DNA of 64,000 bases from CALODL01 sp942492115. Its GTDB lineage: Bacteria > Planctomycetota > Phycisphaerae > UBA1845 > CAIVHJ01. The stretch is from positions 62,001-126,000 of the forward strand of contig CALODL010000011.1 of the NCBI GenBank assembly GCA_942492115.1, in the 5' to 3' direction. The notes beneath the pieces were generated by a model that searched no databases, had not been told where the DNA came from, and worked only from the letters and a program-made list of their open reading frames with translations. The translations under genes and the position numbers were made by a program. Every line of letters begins with the position of its first letter. The stretch's first letter is position 1. Below are positions 35,167 through 48,500 of this stretch, one piece after another.

Positions 35167-38100
35167 ATGCGCCGGCCCATGAAGAAATACGGGTTGCGCG
35201 GGCTGTCCAGTTGCAGATCGAAACCGTCGACGAACGGGCAGCTGCCCGGTGGGTTGGGGTCGGGGGCGCCGTCATGGCGGACGTAGACGCGGACGTTTCC
35301 GCGGTCGTCGTATTCATACGCCTCTTGAATTTGACCCGCATCGTCGACCAGGCCGGCGATCGTGAACTGATCGTAGGTCAGATAGAAACTCGTCTCATCG
35401 CATGCACCGTTGAAACAGGTCTGCTCCGTATTGGTCACCGCGATACGTTCGTCGATGTAGTGCGAGCCATGGAGATAGCTGCGCGTGACGTTGCCCTGGT
35501 CGTCGGTTTCGCAGATCTCGTTCTGGCCGTCGTAAAAGTAGTGAGTGACCGTCGGGCCGGAACCGTCGGCGCCGTAACTCGAGCGACTGATGCGCCGTCC
35601 GAGCCCGTCGTAAACATACTCTTCGATCAGTTGGCTACCGTCCTTGATGCTGATCAACCGCTCATTCATGTCGTAGTCGAACGTCAACGCATCGGAGGGT
35701 GTAGCCGTATCGAATTGACGGGTGACGGAGCCATTCAGGGAGTGGTCCTGGCCGTAGGACGCTGCCGATCCGAATTGAATACCAGGCAGTTCATTCCTGA
35801 TGGTCGGTGCATCGGGATCGACGTCAACATCACCACATTCTGAAGAGGTCGTCGTCAACTCGATTGGATTATTCAACAGGTCGCGCGGATAGTCTTCGAT
35901 GACGCTACCGGCCGCTGATTGAGTAAGACGATCGAGGTCGTCGAACGTGCTTGTGCGATATTCCTGGAGTACCGGACTGGTGGCTTCGCCCAGCCGCCTG
36001 GTCCGCGACAGCGGGTTACCATTCGGGTCACATTCGGTCATGTGCGCCAACGACAAGACCGTGCTCTGGGATGTCGTCGTGAACTCAACGGGCCTGAAAA
36101 ATTCATCCAGGCCGGTCGTACTGACCAGCGTCAGCGGGTTGGGACTCGGGCCGCCCTTGGTGGTTGTACGCGACAGGACCTGTTGGCCAGCCAAATCGTA
36201 CTCGATGCTGATATCGCCCGATGTGATCGAGTCATTTCGCCCCATCCTGTCAAAGCCATACTGGATGTCTATTGGGGCGGTTGGCGAGGACAGCTGGATG
36301 CGATTGCCGCTCTGGTCTAAGGTCCTCAAGAGGTTGAAGGATAATCCGCCGGGGTGCGTCTGGGTCTCGAGAACAGTCTTATTGGCGTCATCGTACAGAT
36401 AGTCGACCTTGCTTGTACTGCTCCCCGCAGAGCGTGTTACTTTGACCGGACGACCGGTGGCGTCGTAGGCGCGCTCGATCGCAGCAGCAAGTCCACCCAG
36501 GTCCAGAGTTTTGACCAGTCGACCACGCGGATCGCGGGTATACCAGGTCGCGATGCTATCGGCATCGACACGTTGACGGACTTGCCCCTTGCTATCGAGA
36601 ATGAACCTGATCGCGTTTTGTCCTGGATAGGTTACGTCGATGCAGTTCTTGGCAGGAACGAAGTCGTACTTGGTTTCCTGAACGGTGTTGCCGAGGAACG
36701 CACAGGCGATTCTCTTACGGCCAATACGATCGTGTATCCATTCGGTTCGACGGCTCAGGCCATTGGTATCCTCGACCTGGGCGACCAGGTTGCCGATAAG
36801 GTCATATTCGAAGCTCGTCTTGTGGTTGGCCCCCTCGGCAATCTGTTTGGGATTCTGAACTGAAGCCACGCGGTGAGCGTCATCGTGCGCGTACGCTTGT
36901 GCAAGGTAGTCGCTGCCAGTCGAACTGGTCAATCGCGTTTCCCTGGTGCGACCGAATTCGTCGTAATAATAATCTACGAACGCGGCCCCCCGCGCATCTT
37001 GTCGCACCTCGTATAACAGCTCCCCGGTGTTCTGATCTATAGAGCGCCCATGCAAGCTTCCATCCGGAGGTTTGGTCCACACCAGACGACCGTAGGGATC
37101 GTACTCGTATTCCGTGACCAGTTCGGTCCCGCTGTTGCTGTTATAGCGGGTCGCGGTGTCCAACTGACCCAATTCTGTGTAGGTATACCGTTGCACATGG
37201 TCAGTCGTGTTATCCGGATCGAGGAGCGGTTGGGCTCCAAAACGCTCAGCCTGGCACGCAAGTCGCCCATCCGGCCCATACAGGAACAGTTCCTGGTGGA
37301 CGATCGCATCGGAACTACCATCATAGCGGATGGTGCGGTAGAGGTTGCCCCGCGAATCATACTCCTGCTCTGAATAGTGCGCGACGAGAGGTGCCGGAGG
37401 TTCAGGCGGATGGACAGTAATATCTGCATACTCCGGCTCCGTAGTACGTGTGATTCGGCCCAAGACGTCGCGCTCATAAGACGTCTCCTCGTTGAGCACG
37501 TCAGGATCGGATACATGTGTAACGCGCTGATGAGATGCATCGTCGTATGTGAACGACTCCGTATGCCCCCACGAATTTTCGATCCGCAACACATTGCCAA
37601 GTGTGTTGTAATCGTATGTCGTGTACTCGTCGCCGGATTCAAAGGAGGGTTCGGCGTTCGACGCCCCCTTGACGATTCTGCGATACTCGAGCCCGGCGCT
37701 GTTGTACTCAATGATCTGGACCTTGTCGGCGAACGTGCGCCCGGCCAGATCCTCTATATCTGATTCCAAACCGTCAGCCGAGACGAGGTACCTGATTCTC
37801 CACGGCCGTCCATAGTCATCATACTCGGTGCGCACCTCACTCACGTCAGATCGCGCCTCGCGCGTGACGTGATTAGACAAATCATATTCGTACTCAGTTG
37901 AGATTGCGGCATCGGGGTTCGGGCACTCGGCGGCTGTCGGTGGGCCTGGTGCTACGGGTGGATCACCTGCAAGCAACCCGCATTCGTAGCGTGTGGAGAC
38001 CCGGTCGCTTCCGTCGTACAAGTACCGCTCTGATATGCCGCGTGGGTCGACGGTGGCCAACAAACGGCCGGACCCATCGTAATACATTTCTGTAAGGAGG

Positions 38101-41100
38101 TTGGCGCGCTCTTGAGACTTAACAAGGCCACGGCCCTCATACTCGAACGTTGTGATTACGCCGGAATCGTCCCGGGTCACAATATCTCCTTGGTGGTTGT
38201 ATGCGTACGTTGTTGTGGCTGCTGGAGACGATTCCTCGAGCAGCCATGTGCCCGTGGCGTCGTACTGCATATCTGTTGTCGCCCAGTCATCCGGACCTCC
38301 TGGGCGGAACGGCGCCGTATCCAGCGCGTCTTTACGCTGGATTACGGCCCCGGACACCTCATGGTACAAGTAAGTCTGCTCCGACAAGTTCGAAAAAAAC
38401 TCATCATCAGGCGTTCCTTCATGTACTTGAGTCGCGGCAAGGCGGCCATTGCGCGGATCGCGAATGTGGCGCGTAGTCAGATGGACGCCAGACCCGCCAG
38501 CGTTCTGAACAAGCGTTGACAAGAGTGCACCGAACGAGTCAAAAGCGAAAGTGGTATGCTGAGAAAGCCCTTCTGTAGCAGGTACGATGCTCGTTGTGCG
38601 TGTACGATTGCCGCGCCGATCATAATCGTACTGTGTCGCCAGCAGCACAGAAGAGGCCGATGGCTCCGTCACCTCATGCAACCGCCCCGCATCATTGTAC
38701 GAATATGTGGTCGTCGCATTGACAATGGGTGCAGTCGCGGAACCGCCGGGCTCTGTTGGGCGGATCACCTTATGAAGTAGGCCCGTTCCGGAGTGGTACT
38801 CATAGCCCGTAACCAACTCCGACTCCTGGTTGTGCTTGTGGAGGTCTTGAGTCTTCAGATACCCGCCGTAAGAACCGTCGAATGTGTGTTCCGTAGTCTG
38901 CACCTGCTCACCGTGCCGCTCGACCGTTGTAAGCCGCGTACTTCCGGCCACATAGGGCTCTCCTACCAATGTCCAACCGACTGACTCGCTGGCTCCCGAT
39001 GGACTGATCGTCGTCCATGATTCTGCTATGATCTCACTGTTGGCGAGCGTGCTGCTCCATCCCTGCGTGGACACATAGTCGCAGGACATAGGCGACGTTG
39101 ATGCCGCCCAGGTGTTGGCGCATTCTTCCTGGCCAATGAGGCGTTGATGCCCATCGTAGTGTTCGATCGACAGTCTCTGTTCTAGCCAATCTTCGCCAAG
39201 GCCACCCGTATCAGTGTCATGTGCGACACCCAAGCGTACGATTGCGCTATGTGGGCCACCCTCTAGAGGATGATACTCTCGTTTTTGGAACAAGATCATG
39301 TTGCCGGAGGCGTTCTTGCGTCCATGGCGGTCCAGTCTGTCATCGCAGTGGTCGTTGAAAGACGCCAGGCCGCAGCGTTCGTAAGTCAGGTAAGTAAACC
39401 GCTCAGAAACGGATTCGTTGGGATCTGGTTCGCCCAGCATACTGGGATCGAGCGCATCACGAGGCAGTGCCGGCACGACTGCAATAACGCGGCCGCGAAG
39501 ATCGCGGGCGACCAAGGGAGCCGGCGTAATGTATGTACATTCATCCTCGGCGCACCCGGATACGATGCTTCCGGCGCACTTGCCGTATAGATAGATGCGC
39601 TCTTCTGTCCTTGGCACTTCTGGATATGATTCTGATGTGGTGACTGTGCGCACCAAACGATCCGAGGAGTACTCGTAGTTCGTGATCAGAGTCGGGACAT
39701 CGCCACGCTCACCCAGGTCATACCACGTTGCACTCGTGACAATAAGCGGTTGCTCTGGAGGTCCCCCAGCGGCATATTGGTAGTCGACAATCACTCGGCC
39801 ATCAAGAGTCTTGACATCGTAGGCGAGTTCTTTGCCTGTGGCCCATGGCCCCTCGTACACGAGTGGCCCCTCGCCCGACGATTCGACCCGTCCGGTAGAT
39901 CCACTATCCTCGAGCTTCCAACCTACCGCGTGGCCCTCGACGACGCGCGACGTCGACGGATCTGTCCTGCCTACCATGAACGAATCCGTCAACCCACCAC
40001 CCGTCGGCAATTGCATCTCGTACCCCACCACATCGGCTCCGGCCACGTGCTTTCTCAGCACAAGGCGATCGTCCGCGGCGGGCGTCACTGGCAGCGGTCG
40101 CACATCAAACGTTAGCGCGTGGGCCGAGGCGCACTGGTCCTTGTTGAAGAGGGCTACACGTACAACCGATTCGGTATCTGCGCGGTAGGCCCGCACGGAC
40201 AAGCGCTTAGCCTGATTGACATTGAGGGCAAATGATTGAGCAGGCCCCGCCTCTGTTATCTCAGGACCATGCGCATTCCAGTCATCGAACACCCGAACGC
40301 TATCACCGCTGTTCCCCGACACACGCACTGTGTACTCGCCTGACACAGGTGCCTTGAACTCAATGTTGATCGTCTCACCCCATGTCGCTCGCCGATCAGT
40401 CGACGAGAGAGTATAGAGGCGGTGATTCAAAATGCCCCACTCGTTTCGCGGGCGTGACTTGTGTACAACAAATACACTATCCGAATCCGTCACGGAAAAT
40501 GACGTGGTGATCGGATCCGGCTCACCATTCTGATAGAAGCGCAGCGTATAGTTTCCGCCAAGCAACTCGGGCGTGATGTAGTATTCATCCAACTCCGGAT
40601 CAGTATCAGGAATATTGGTCACATCGATCCAGTATTCCTTGACGCGGCTTGTCGTATAGGGTGACTGTATGTCTTGAAACTTACTGATCGCATTCCAGGC
40701 AGCATTCCAGGCATCTCTCTCGTCCTGAAAGAACGTGGTGTCCATGGGGCGGAGAAACCCTGTCCCAACTTGACCGACAATCTCATACGAGTCGAAAGCG
40801 AAGGGCACATGAATGGGTATGCGATGAGGATAATCATCAGCGGAGTGCCATCGCCCCGTAATATACTCATCAGACTCCGGATGGCGGCGACCGGATCGCA
40901 GCGGGTTCGGCGGGGGTATCGCGCCGGCAGGCACGGCCTGATTCAGAACCTGTTGCCCTTCCGCCAGCCCAGTGGCAGACTCGTACTCATGCCGCTTATT
41001 GCTGGCTAGGTTTACATTCAGGTGGTGTATGTGCGGCTCCCAGAGATCCTCACTAATGATTACACTCGCCCCTCTGTGTCACACTCTTTGAGACACCCTG

Positions 41101-41137
41101 TTGATCGAGTTTAATGTAGGGCGGCTGGTGGATAGCG

Positions 41138-41584
41138 ATGCTCAACAGATACCAGGCAGGAGCCCCGGTGACACAAGAAATCCAAGGTAACGGCTCGGAT
41201 CGACCCGATCCAGAGGTTCCCGAGCGTGCCACGCGACGCCGGTTCACGGCGGAGTACAAGCTGCGGATCGTGCAGGAGGCTGAGGCGTGCCAGGAGGGCG
41301 AGATCGGTGCGTTGCTGCGACGTGAGGGCTTGTATTCATCCCATCTCGGCAAGTGGCGCGAGCAGTTTCGCAGCGGCGCTTTCAAGGGTCTGCAAGCCAA
41401 GAAGCGTGGGCCAGCGCCGAATCCTGACAAACGCATGGCCAAGGAAGTTGCGAAACTCGAACGCGAGGTCGAGCGGTTGCGCAAGCGTCTGCAACAGGCC
41501 GAGACGATCATCGACTTCCAAAAAAAAGTCTCGGAGATCCTGGGCATTCCACTGAAGGACAGTCCGAGCGACGAGAACGAATGA
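41138..41584 (+). CDS. IS3-family transposase OrfA
   Basis: This 148-residue protein has a helix-turn-helix (F-T-A-E-Y-K-L-R-I-V-Q-E-A...L-R-R-E-G-L-Y-S-S-H-L) and a leucine-zipper helix (A-K-L-E-R-E-V-E-R-L-R-K-R-L-Q-Q-A). It binds the element ends. An A8 run at 41520-41527 near its end allows a -1 slip into orfB, giving the OrfAB transposase. The stop overlaps the orfB start. Confidence 0.88.
   Translation: MLNRYQAGAPVTQEIQGNGSDRPDPEVPERATRRRFTAEYKLRIVQEAEACQEGEIGALLRREGLYSSHLGKWREQFRSGAFKGLQAKKRGPAPNPDKRMAKEVAKLEREVERLRKRLQQAETIIDFQKKVSEILGIPLKDSPSDENE
41520..41527 (+). other. A8 slippery site for OrfAB frameshifting
   Basis: Eight A residues precede GTC in the zero frame. From here the -1 frame is open (S-L-G-D-P-G-H-S-T) through the orfB start, as required for the -1 fusion typical of IS3 elements. 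Confidence 0.6.
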
Positions 41585-42588
41585 TGCGGTCCTGTGATCA
41601 ACTCGGTGGAACCGTGGGCAGGGCCCAAGCCTGCCGTGCCTTCGGCTTACCACGATGCGGTCTGTATCGCTGGCTTGCGCCAGCTTCGGATCCAACGCCG
41701 CGGCCTCGACCGCCGTGGTCGCTGTCGGACTCGGAGACGCAGGAGGTCAAGGACGTGCTGCACTCGAAGCGCTTCGCAGACCAGGCGCCGCGCGAGGTCT
41801 GGGCACAATTGCTCGACGACAAGCGCTACCTCTGCTCAGTAAGCACAATGTACCGAATCCTGCGGAAATCAGACCAAGTACGTGAGCGGCGTAATCAGCT
41901 GCGTCACCCGACCTATCGCAAGCCGGAGCTCCTGGCTACATCTCCGAACGAAGTGTGGTCGTGGGACATCACCAAACTGATGGGGCCGGCGAAGTGGTCC
42001 TACTTCCACCTCTATGTGATCCTGGACATCTTCAGTCGCTACGTGGTCGGCTGGACCGTTGCGTATCGTGAAAGCGCCAGCCTGGCCACACGTCTCCTGG
42101 AAGAAACGTACCACAAGCAGGAGATCCTGCCCGGGCGACTCACGGTCCACGCGGACCGTGGCCCATCGATGCGTTCCAAGGCCGTGGCGCATCTGCTCGG
42201 AGATCTGGGCGTGACCAAGACGCACAGCCGACCCCATGTCTCGAATGACAATCCGTTCTCGGAGAGTCAGTTCAAAACGCTCAAGTACCGACCGGCGTTC
42301 CCGGATCGCTTCGGTTCGATTCAGGATGCACGGGCATTCTGCCGGGTGTTCTTCGACTGGTACAACAATCAGCACCATCACAGCGGCATTGGCCTACTGA
42401 CGCCTGAGACCGTGCACTACGGCGGAGCAGAGGACGTGCTCGAGAAACGGAGAGATGTGATGCTCGAGGCCTATCAGCGGAACCCACAACGCTTCCGGAA
42501 GCCGCCGGTCATACCGGCTCTTCCGCAGGCCGTATGGATCAATCCACCAGCGCCTGCTGCGCAGGCGCTGGAATTGATTGCTCCCTAA
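41581..42588 (+). CDS. IS3-family transposase OrfB (DDE integrase)
   Basis: This 335-residue protein has the IS3 HTH_21 region and rve core: W-S-W-D-I-T-K (first Asp), V-H-A-D-R-G-P-S-M (second Asp), D-N-P-F-S-E-S-Q-F-K-T-L-K-Y (Glu) and W-Y-N-N-Q-H-H-H-S-G-I. Intact. It is probably made chiefly as an OrfAB fusion; OrfB alone starts at overlapping ATGATG. Confidence 0.9.
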   Translation: MMRSCDQLGGTVGRAQACRAFGLPRCGLYRWLAPASDPTPRPRPPWSLSDSETQEVKDVLHSKRFADQAPREVWAQLLDDKRYLCSVSTMYRILRKSDQVRERRNQLRHPTYRKPELLATSPNEVWSWDITKLMGPAKWSYFHLYVILDIFSRYVVGWTVAYRESASLATRLLEETYHKQEILPGRLTVHADRGPSMRSKAVAHLLGDLGVTKTHSRPHVSNDNPFSESQFKTLKYRPAFPDRFGSIQDARAFCRVFFDWYNNQHHHSGIGLLTPETVHYGGAEDVLEKRRDVMLEAYQRNPQRFRKPPVIPALPQAVWINPPAPAAQALELIAP

Positions 42589-44372
42589 ACTGAGTCGTTT
42601 AGGTGTCTCAAAAAGCTTGACACATTCCGCGCCCCGACGACCGCGCCTGCCGCACCCCCGGTCCCGCCACTTGCAAGAATGATGCCTGTTGCAGAACAGG
42701 CTTGCGTCGTCGTTGCGCAATCTCCCTCGATGTGGTCTTCGAGTGACAAGCTGATGTGCCCGACCGCGTCCGGCGAGATATCCTCCTGGATGAATACGTA
42801 GACGTGCACTGGACTGCATGCGCCCTGCGGAACAACTACCGCCCCTTGTGGATTAGTGATCACAAACCCCGGGCACAGGGCTTCGGCTTCCCAGTCATAC
42901 TCCGCGCTATGGGCATCGTCGCAAGCGTTGTTGCAGACTTCGAACTCAACAGTCGCGATCTCTCCTGCCTCCCCATCGACGCACTGCGAAGTGGCGTCAC
43001 ACGGATGAGCAAGGTCATGTTCTCTGCAAGCGGCATTCACACAGCATTGGGCTCGGCACCCGTTGTTGTAGGCGGGGCAGTAGTCAATTGCTGTGCAGCC
43101 GCCCTCAGTTTCGACGCACTCGTAGCGAACACAATCCGTTTCGTCCGGGTCTTCGCATATGGTACCGACTGGCGTGCACGTGTCGCCTTGACAGACGTTC
43201 GTAATGCAGACCAAATTCGAATCGTTGCATGTGGGCACAGACTTGCACCCCTCCACAGCGTCGCACCACGTGTGGTGGCATTCCGGATCGTCGCAAGTTA
43301 TCAGGGTGTGGTGGCAGCCGGTATTGTCATCGCATGAGTCCGCAGTGCACACGTTGAAGTCATCGCATGGGACGGGTTCGTATTCACAGTCTCCGGTATC
43401 TGGGTCACATTCGCCTATTAGGCATGCGGTACTCTGGCACTCGACAGGATGCGGAACACATTGACCATCTTCGCACGATTCCGGCCTGCACAGGTTGCTG
43501 CTGTCACAACCGAACACACACTCGTCGCCCTCGCAGTGGTAGCACCCGACGCATAGATCGGTCTCTTCGCACTGGTTGGTGGATGCGTTGCAGACGACAG
43601 ACTTGCATTCTGTCGAATCCTCACATACATCAACGCACGTGCCGTCAACGCACTCCTCGCACGCCCCACACGGTATGGGCGTCGAGACACAGTTGTCATT
43701 AATGCATGCGTTTATCGTGCACGGGTTGTTGTCGTCGCAATCTACGGGCGTGAAGCAATCGGCGCAAGCTGCAGATTGTGCGCAAGATGAAGTGTCGCAG
43801 CAATCGCAAGTCCACTCGCACACACATTCAGTTATGCTTCCGCATGAATCACAAGCGTCGCAGTGGTACGACGTCATTTCGTCGCACAAACCTGGAGGAT
43901 CTCCCAACGGAGCGTATCCGTCGATAGGAAGACAGCAGATGCACGTTTGCTGCTGTGGAATCCATGATTGTTGCTCTGGATCGGATGAGAACGTAAACGG
44001 GTATGGACCAAGCCAAAGCTGGACATGCTCACTCGGTAGCGCATACGGATCGACCCCTGAATATGCGAGCACCATGCTCAGGGGGCCATTTGCAAAATCA
44101 AGGGAATAGCCTTGGAGTTGTAGACTGAGCAGCCCGATCCCAGGTTCATCATGGTCAAAACGGAAGGAATCCGGTGTCGAGCCTGAGGTATCGTGCACAA
44201 CTATGACCGAGAAGGTCACGTCATCCGGAAGCGGGATGTCCTCCGCCCACCAGTACACAACCGCAGGTTGCCCATCAGGATCTGTAATAGTGTGTGTGTC
44301 CCACTTGGCGTGTGCGTAGTTGCCTACACACAACCACACGGCAGCTACTGCAAGAATAGTACGAGGTGTCAT

Positions 44373-45526
44373 GGCGTCTCTCCCCGGCGCAAGACAGGAT
44401 CATTATCGTGATGCCGATTTGATGCCTGCGGGGCACCCGAAGTACAGGCAAATCAGAAGTAGCAAGCGTGAGACACCGCACGATGCACAATATCAGACGT
44501 CGTCAGAACCATCTACCACTGGTGGAGTATGTGTGCGAGCCGTTTCTGGTGACGGCGCTTTCTATCGGGCGCGAGGAAAGGTGGCTAGGGCGCGGCGCTT
44601 CACAGCCGAGCGACATGCGGAGCCGTGAGTGGGTTGTCTGGCTGCTCAGGAGCATCGCGCTGTCGACTCACCTTCGGTCTAACCAAAACGAGGTGGCACA
44701 ATACGCACCAGAAATGCTCGGTCTCACAATGATCGACTCGCTAGCCGCTTTGCGCCTCGGATTGCTTGACCCCGCAATGCCCGCGTACCCCGCTCTCAAT
44801 CTCCGAAGCATACTCCGCTACCCCGCCTTGTCTGCGCACCGACGCAACGTTGAGCGAAAGTGTTCACACGTCGCGGATGTGCAATAGCTTGAACCGTTAG
44901 GCCCTCGGGCGGAGTGAAGTGGGTGATGGCGGCGGATGCTGACAGCGCTGCGACGGTACGCCAGCATGTTCGAACGCCCGATCGAGTGGACGCAGCGTCA
45001 CCTGGGTATCTTGGACGCCCTGAACAGGACACGCGTACTGGTCACCAGCAATACCTAGCGGCTGAACTGCTGCTCGACACAATGACCCTGCGTGGACCTC
45101 TTCAGGTCGCAGTGGCGCTCCGAGCATCGACTTGTTCTTTTTCGCATTGTACCCAGCCGTGTCCTCTTCCACCAAGAACTGTCGCCGGACTGCTGCTGAT
45201 GTGCTCATGGCATTAGGTGGCACATAGGGCTCGAACTCTCCGCTATGGTCCTCTTCGCGGATCGTCTTCGTCACGGCTTCACACGAGCCAACAACAGACG
45301 ATGTTGCTCTTGCTTCTTGAAAGAACACGCAAGACCACCCCTGCGCATGCGCCTGGCAGAGCAACAATGGCGCCGCTCTACATCTTGGCCCACGGTTCTT
45401 AAGTTCAAACCAGCTCCTCGATGCCTGAGAAGCGTATCCCAGCATCATCACCGGGGACATAAAGTACCATCCCGGCATGACGCGAATACAAATGACTCGA
45501 ATTCCTCAGAGCCGCTCCCCAGGGCG
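44373..45526. other. 1.15-kb stretch without a convincing gene
   Basis: A plus-strand open frame at 44468-44887 (139 codons) has no ribosome site, family or compositional support. A minus-strand frame at 44897-45478 includes M-S-T-S-A-A-V-R-R-Q-F-L-V-E-E-D, which is related to decayed sequence near 50100. The stretch looks like gene debris. Confidence 0.5.
45115..45210. repeat. diverged repeat, copy 1
   Basis: It shares CGAGCATC, CATTGTACC, GTGTCCT/ATGTCCT and CTGATGTGCTC blocks in the same order with 50082-50178. Minus-strand translation begins M-S-T-S in both, so it is probably a remnant of one coding family. Confidence 0.5.
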
Positions 45527-48500
45527 CTACCTCCGGCGTCCAGGCTGTGACGCCAAGACTTCGATCACGACCGGACTGCTGACTCCACCCACGACCTCTT
45601 CGCTGATGTTCTCGGGAAAGAGGTACGTTCTGTGCGCTTCCTTATCATTAGCCAGAAGATCTATGAGGAATTGTCCTGCGGCTCGCGGGCTCGCGAGGTA
45701 TGTGAAGGTGGCGAGGTATGACATCTCGTGTGCTGCTCGCGCACCGCTGTCGACACCTGCGACCATTTGTCCAGTTGCAATATTAAAGGCGGACCAATCG
45801 TGCTGCAGGAATGGCGATTCGGCCTGGTTGATCGAGATGTCGATGAGATCAAGAGAGCCGGCCCGTCCGGCTGAGCTGTCCAAGTGCAGTTGGTAGCCTC
45901 TCAGCGGGGCACCGGTTTGCACGAAGACATCGATCGAAACGACATCTCCCGGCGAGACTACACGTGCACTGGGAATCACGCTAAATTGGGCCGTGCCGGT
46001 GACTGACTTGCCAGGCATAGCGGGGGCCGGTCCGCCCGAGCATGAACACGGAGACTGCCTCGAGAACGCGTCAAGAACCGCGAACATGTCGTGGCCGTCG
46101 CACCTGCCGTCAGGAGCACAGGGCTGATCAGGGCCTGACACATCGATGTTGTAGGATGCCGGCGCGTTCTGTTCACAGGAATAAGGGGAGACTTCATCGG
46201 TTGATGTGTTTTTAAAACAGTTCAAAGCATGGAAGTGATCCTGGCCATCAGCCACGCCATCCGGAGAGCACCGGCCGAAGGGCCCACCGAGGTCACCGAA
46301 GACTCTCTCTACCGCATGGCAACCCCCACCGCTGCAGAACCACCACTGGCAGGCATCGTCGGTAATCCCATCTTCGTCAACATCTGCGCACGAATCAAAG
46401 CTGCTGCACATGGCCTGGTACTCAAAGGCTCCCATGTCAATGACCTCGATGCGATCACCATCACCATCGACCAGTCGAGGCAGCCCATCGACATCGGTCA
46501 TGCCCTTTCGCGGAATCGTGCCGGGATTGCCCGTGTCGATGCATGGCGAACTTGCGCTCAGACGGTAGTCGTTGTCCTGCCATGTATCCGGGTCATTGTC
46601 CGGACCGTCGGGGTCCTCGAAGACTGGATCAAGGTGTATGACAGCCATACCCGGAATCTCTTCTTGGATTGTGCTATAGGACACTGTTGGGTTCGCTTGA
46701 TTGGCCAACAGTTCCGGCTCGTTGCCCCAGATGATTGAATCGTCAATAGTAAGCGGAGAGGATAGGATTGCCCCTTGCGTCGTTCCGATGTTATTCGCAA
46801 TCGTAGAGCTGGTGATCGTAGCGCTGGCCGCTCGAAAGGCGCTGTTTTGCTCGGCCGAGTTTCCGGCCAAGAGTGTGTTCGTCATAACAAGTGCGTTCGT
46901 AACCATTGTCCATGCTACGGAGCGGTTCCCAATGATTCGGCAAGATTCAATACGTGTGGTAGGCGCCGTTGACCTCAAGAGCGCCAAACCCTCATTGTCC
47001 GCCATAATGCAATCATGAATGTCTACTGGACCGGACCCGCACAATAAGCCGGCGAATCCGATAGCCCTATTGCCAATGAACTCACTATGCCGCACCGTCC
47101 CAGATTCGATTACCAGAGTACCGAAGCTCGGTTGATTGTTCAGGAATTGGCAGTACTCAACAGTTCCAGTAAGTTCGGCCGTATCAGCGTTATTTCGGAA
47201 GACTGTGTTTCGCACTGTGGCCTGGGAGGGAATAGATTTGAGCGCAAAGTCGTTGTGTTCGAACACACAGCCTTCTACGGTCAGCTCGCTATGACTCGCG
47301 AGAAGAGCCTTACCCGCATTGTTTTGAAACAGGCAACCATCAATGAGTCCAATAGACTCATCCAGGCTAATCACGCTGTCACTGACATGGTCAACGAGAT
47401 TGTCTTGAATTGTGCATCCTTTCAACGCAACCGTACTTCCTCTCTGTGCAAAGATCACCGATCTTGAGTTGTTAAGAAAACCACACTCGTCGAACTGTCC
47501 TGTTGATTCGTCAAGGCACACATAGGTAGACGCCTGTTCGACGTGGCCAGTGAATGTGCACTTGCTGAACGCAGCCTCGGATAGCTTGGCCTCGATTGCG
47601 CGTTTGCGATTGCCGACGAAGGCGCAGCCTTGGAAGCTCGCGGTGCTCTCCTCCAAGATAACAGAATCCCGGACTTCATAGGAGAACGTCGAGTCGCTGA
47701 TACTCAGTTCTGAACGCAGAGCATGGATACCAGGGTGCGAGTCATTGCCGACGCAATCTTCAAACAAGATCCGCTCTCCGTAGCACTGTGCGTCCTCAGC
47801 AATGATCGCCATGTGACACTCGAAGCGGGTATCGACCACCGTGGGACGACCGCCTGTCGCTCGCAGCCCGGGATGAGAGTGACGAATATTACAGGTGTCA
47901 ATGACTGCACGGCTGTGCAGTGCTTCGATTGCAGGGCAACCGCTTTCGAAGAAGGAATTGCGGACTATTGGGGAGCCAGCCATCAAGACCAAGACCGATC
48001 CGTGGTGTCCATCCCTGATTGCGAAACCATCCAAGACGCTTGTCGATGGCAAGAACAGGGCATCAACTACGCGGTGCCGACCTTCTCCAGTCAGGATAGT
48101 ATCCTCAAACAGGCCGGCGCGTTCTTGTAGAGTTGCTTCGTTTCCGGCAAACCCACCGTAAATGCCAATGTTCGATCGCAAAGAGAAGGCGGCGGCATCC
48201 GTGTCGTGCGTGGCCGCGTATGCACCGGCTGCAACCCATACCTGGTCGAGTACCGTCGCCGCATCAATCGCTTCTTGCAGGCCGGTGTACGCGTCCTTCC
48301 AGCTCGAGCCATCACCAGCGCCGGCTGCGTCGGCCTTGACGTAGTGCACGACGGTCTCGCACTCGTCGGGAACACGGTTGTTGTTGCGGTCCAGCGAGAG
48401 TCCGTTCGTAACGTCGCATTCATCGGGCGAATAGTTGCTGTTGCAATCACTGGCGCCGCCGGCGACGTCCAGATAATCGCAGACCTCGTTCTCATCGCAA

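Larger units (their letters stand above)
41071..42629 (+). mobile_element. IS3-family insertion sequence, copy 2 (intact)
   Basis: The element is 1559 bp flanked by CGCC (41067-41070 and 42630-42633). The ends share TTTGAGACACC in inverted orientation. Both orfA and orfB are open, so this copy should make active transposase. It lies within the RHS gene in the opposite orientation to that gene. Confidence 0.9.
34005..44372 (-). pseudogene. giant cysteine-rich RHS/YD polymorphic toxin gene split by an IS3-family element
   Basis: The ATG at 44372 (GGGGAGAG before it) starts a signal peptide, a domain of about 120 residues, then some 330 residues of C-x-x-x-x-C repeats (C-D-D-N-N-P-C-T-I-N-A-C). 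IS3 copy 2 interrupts at 42633-41067. Removing it and one CGCC copy restores G-A-V-V-G-A-S-V-I-I-S-E-D and an open frame of 2934 codons. Many YD repeats follow (Y-D-x-x-G-R-L/N), then the RHS core ending D-P-M-G. The tip contains R-L-D-V-H-H-V-V-Q-K-H and S-A-E-H-R-L-I-P, an HNH/EndoVII-type nuclease pattern. Confidence 0.82.

Noticed and set aside
44468..44887. 139-codon plus-strand open frame
   Set aside because: No ribosome site, no recognisable motif and surrounded by gene debris.
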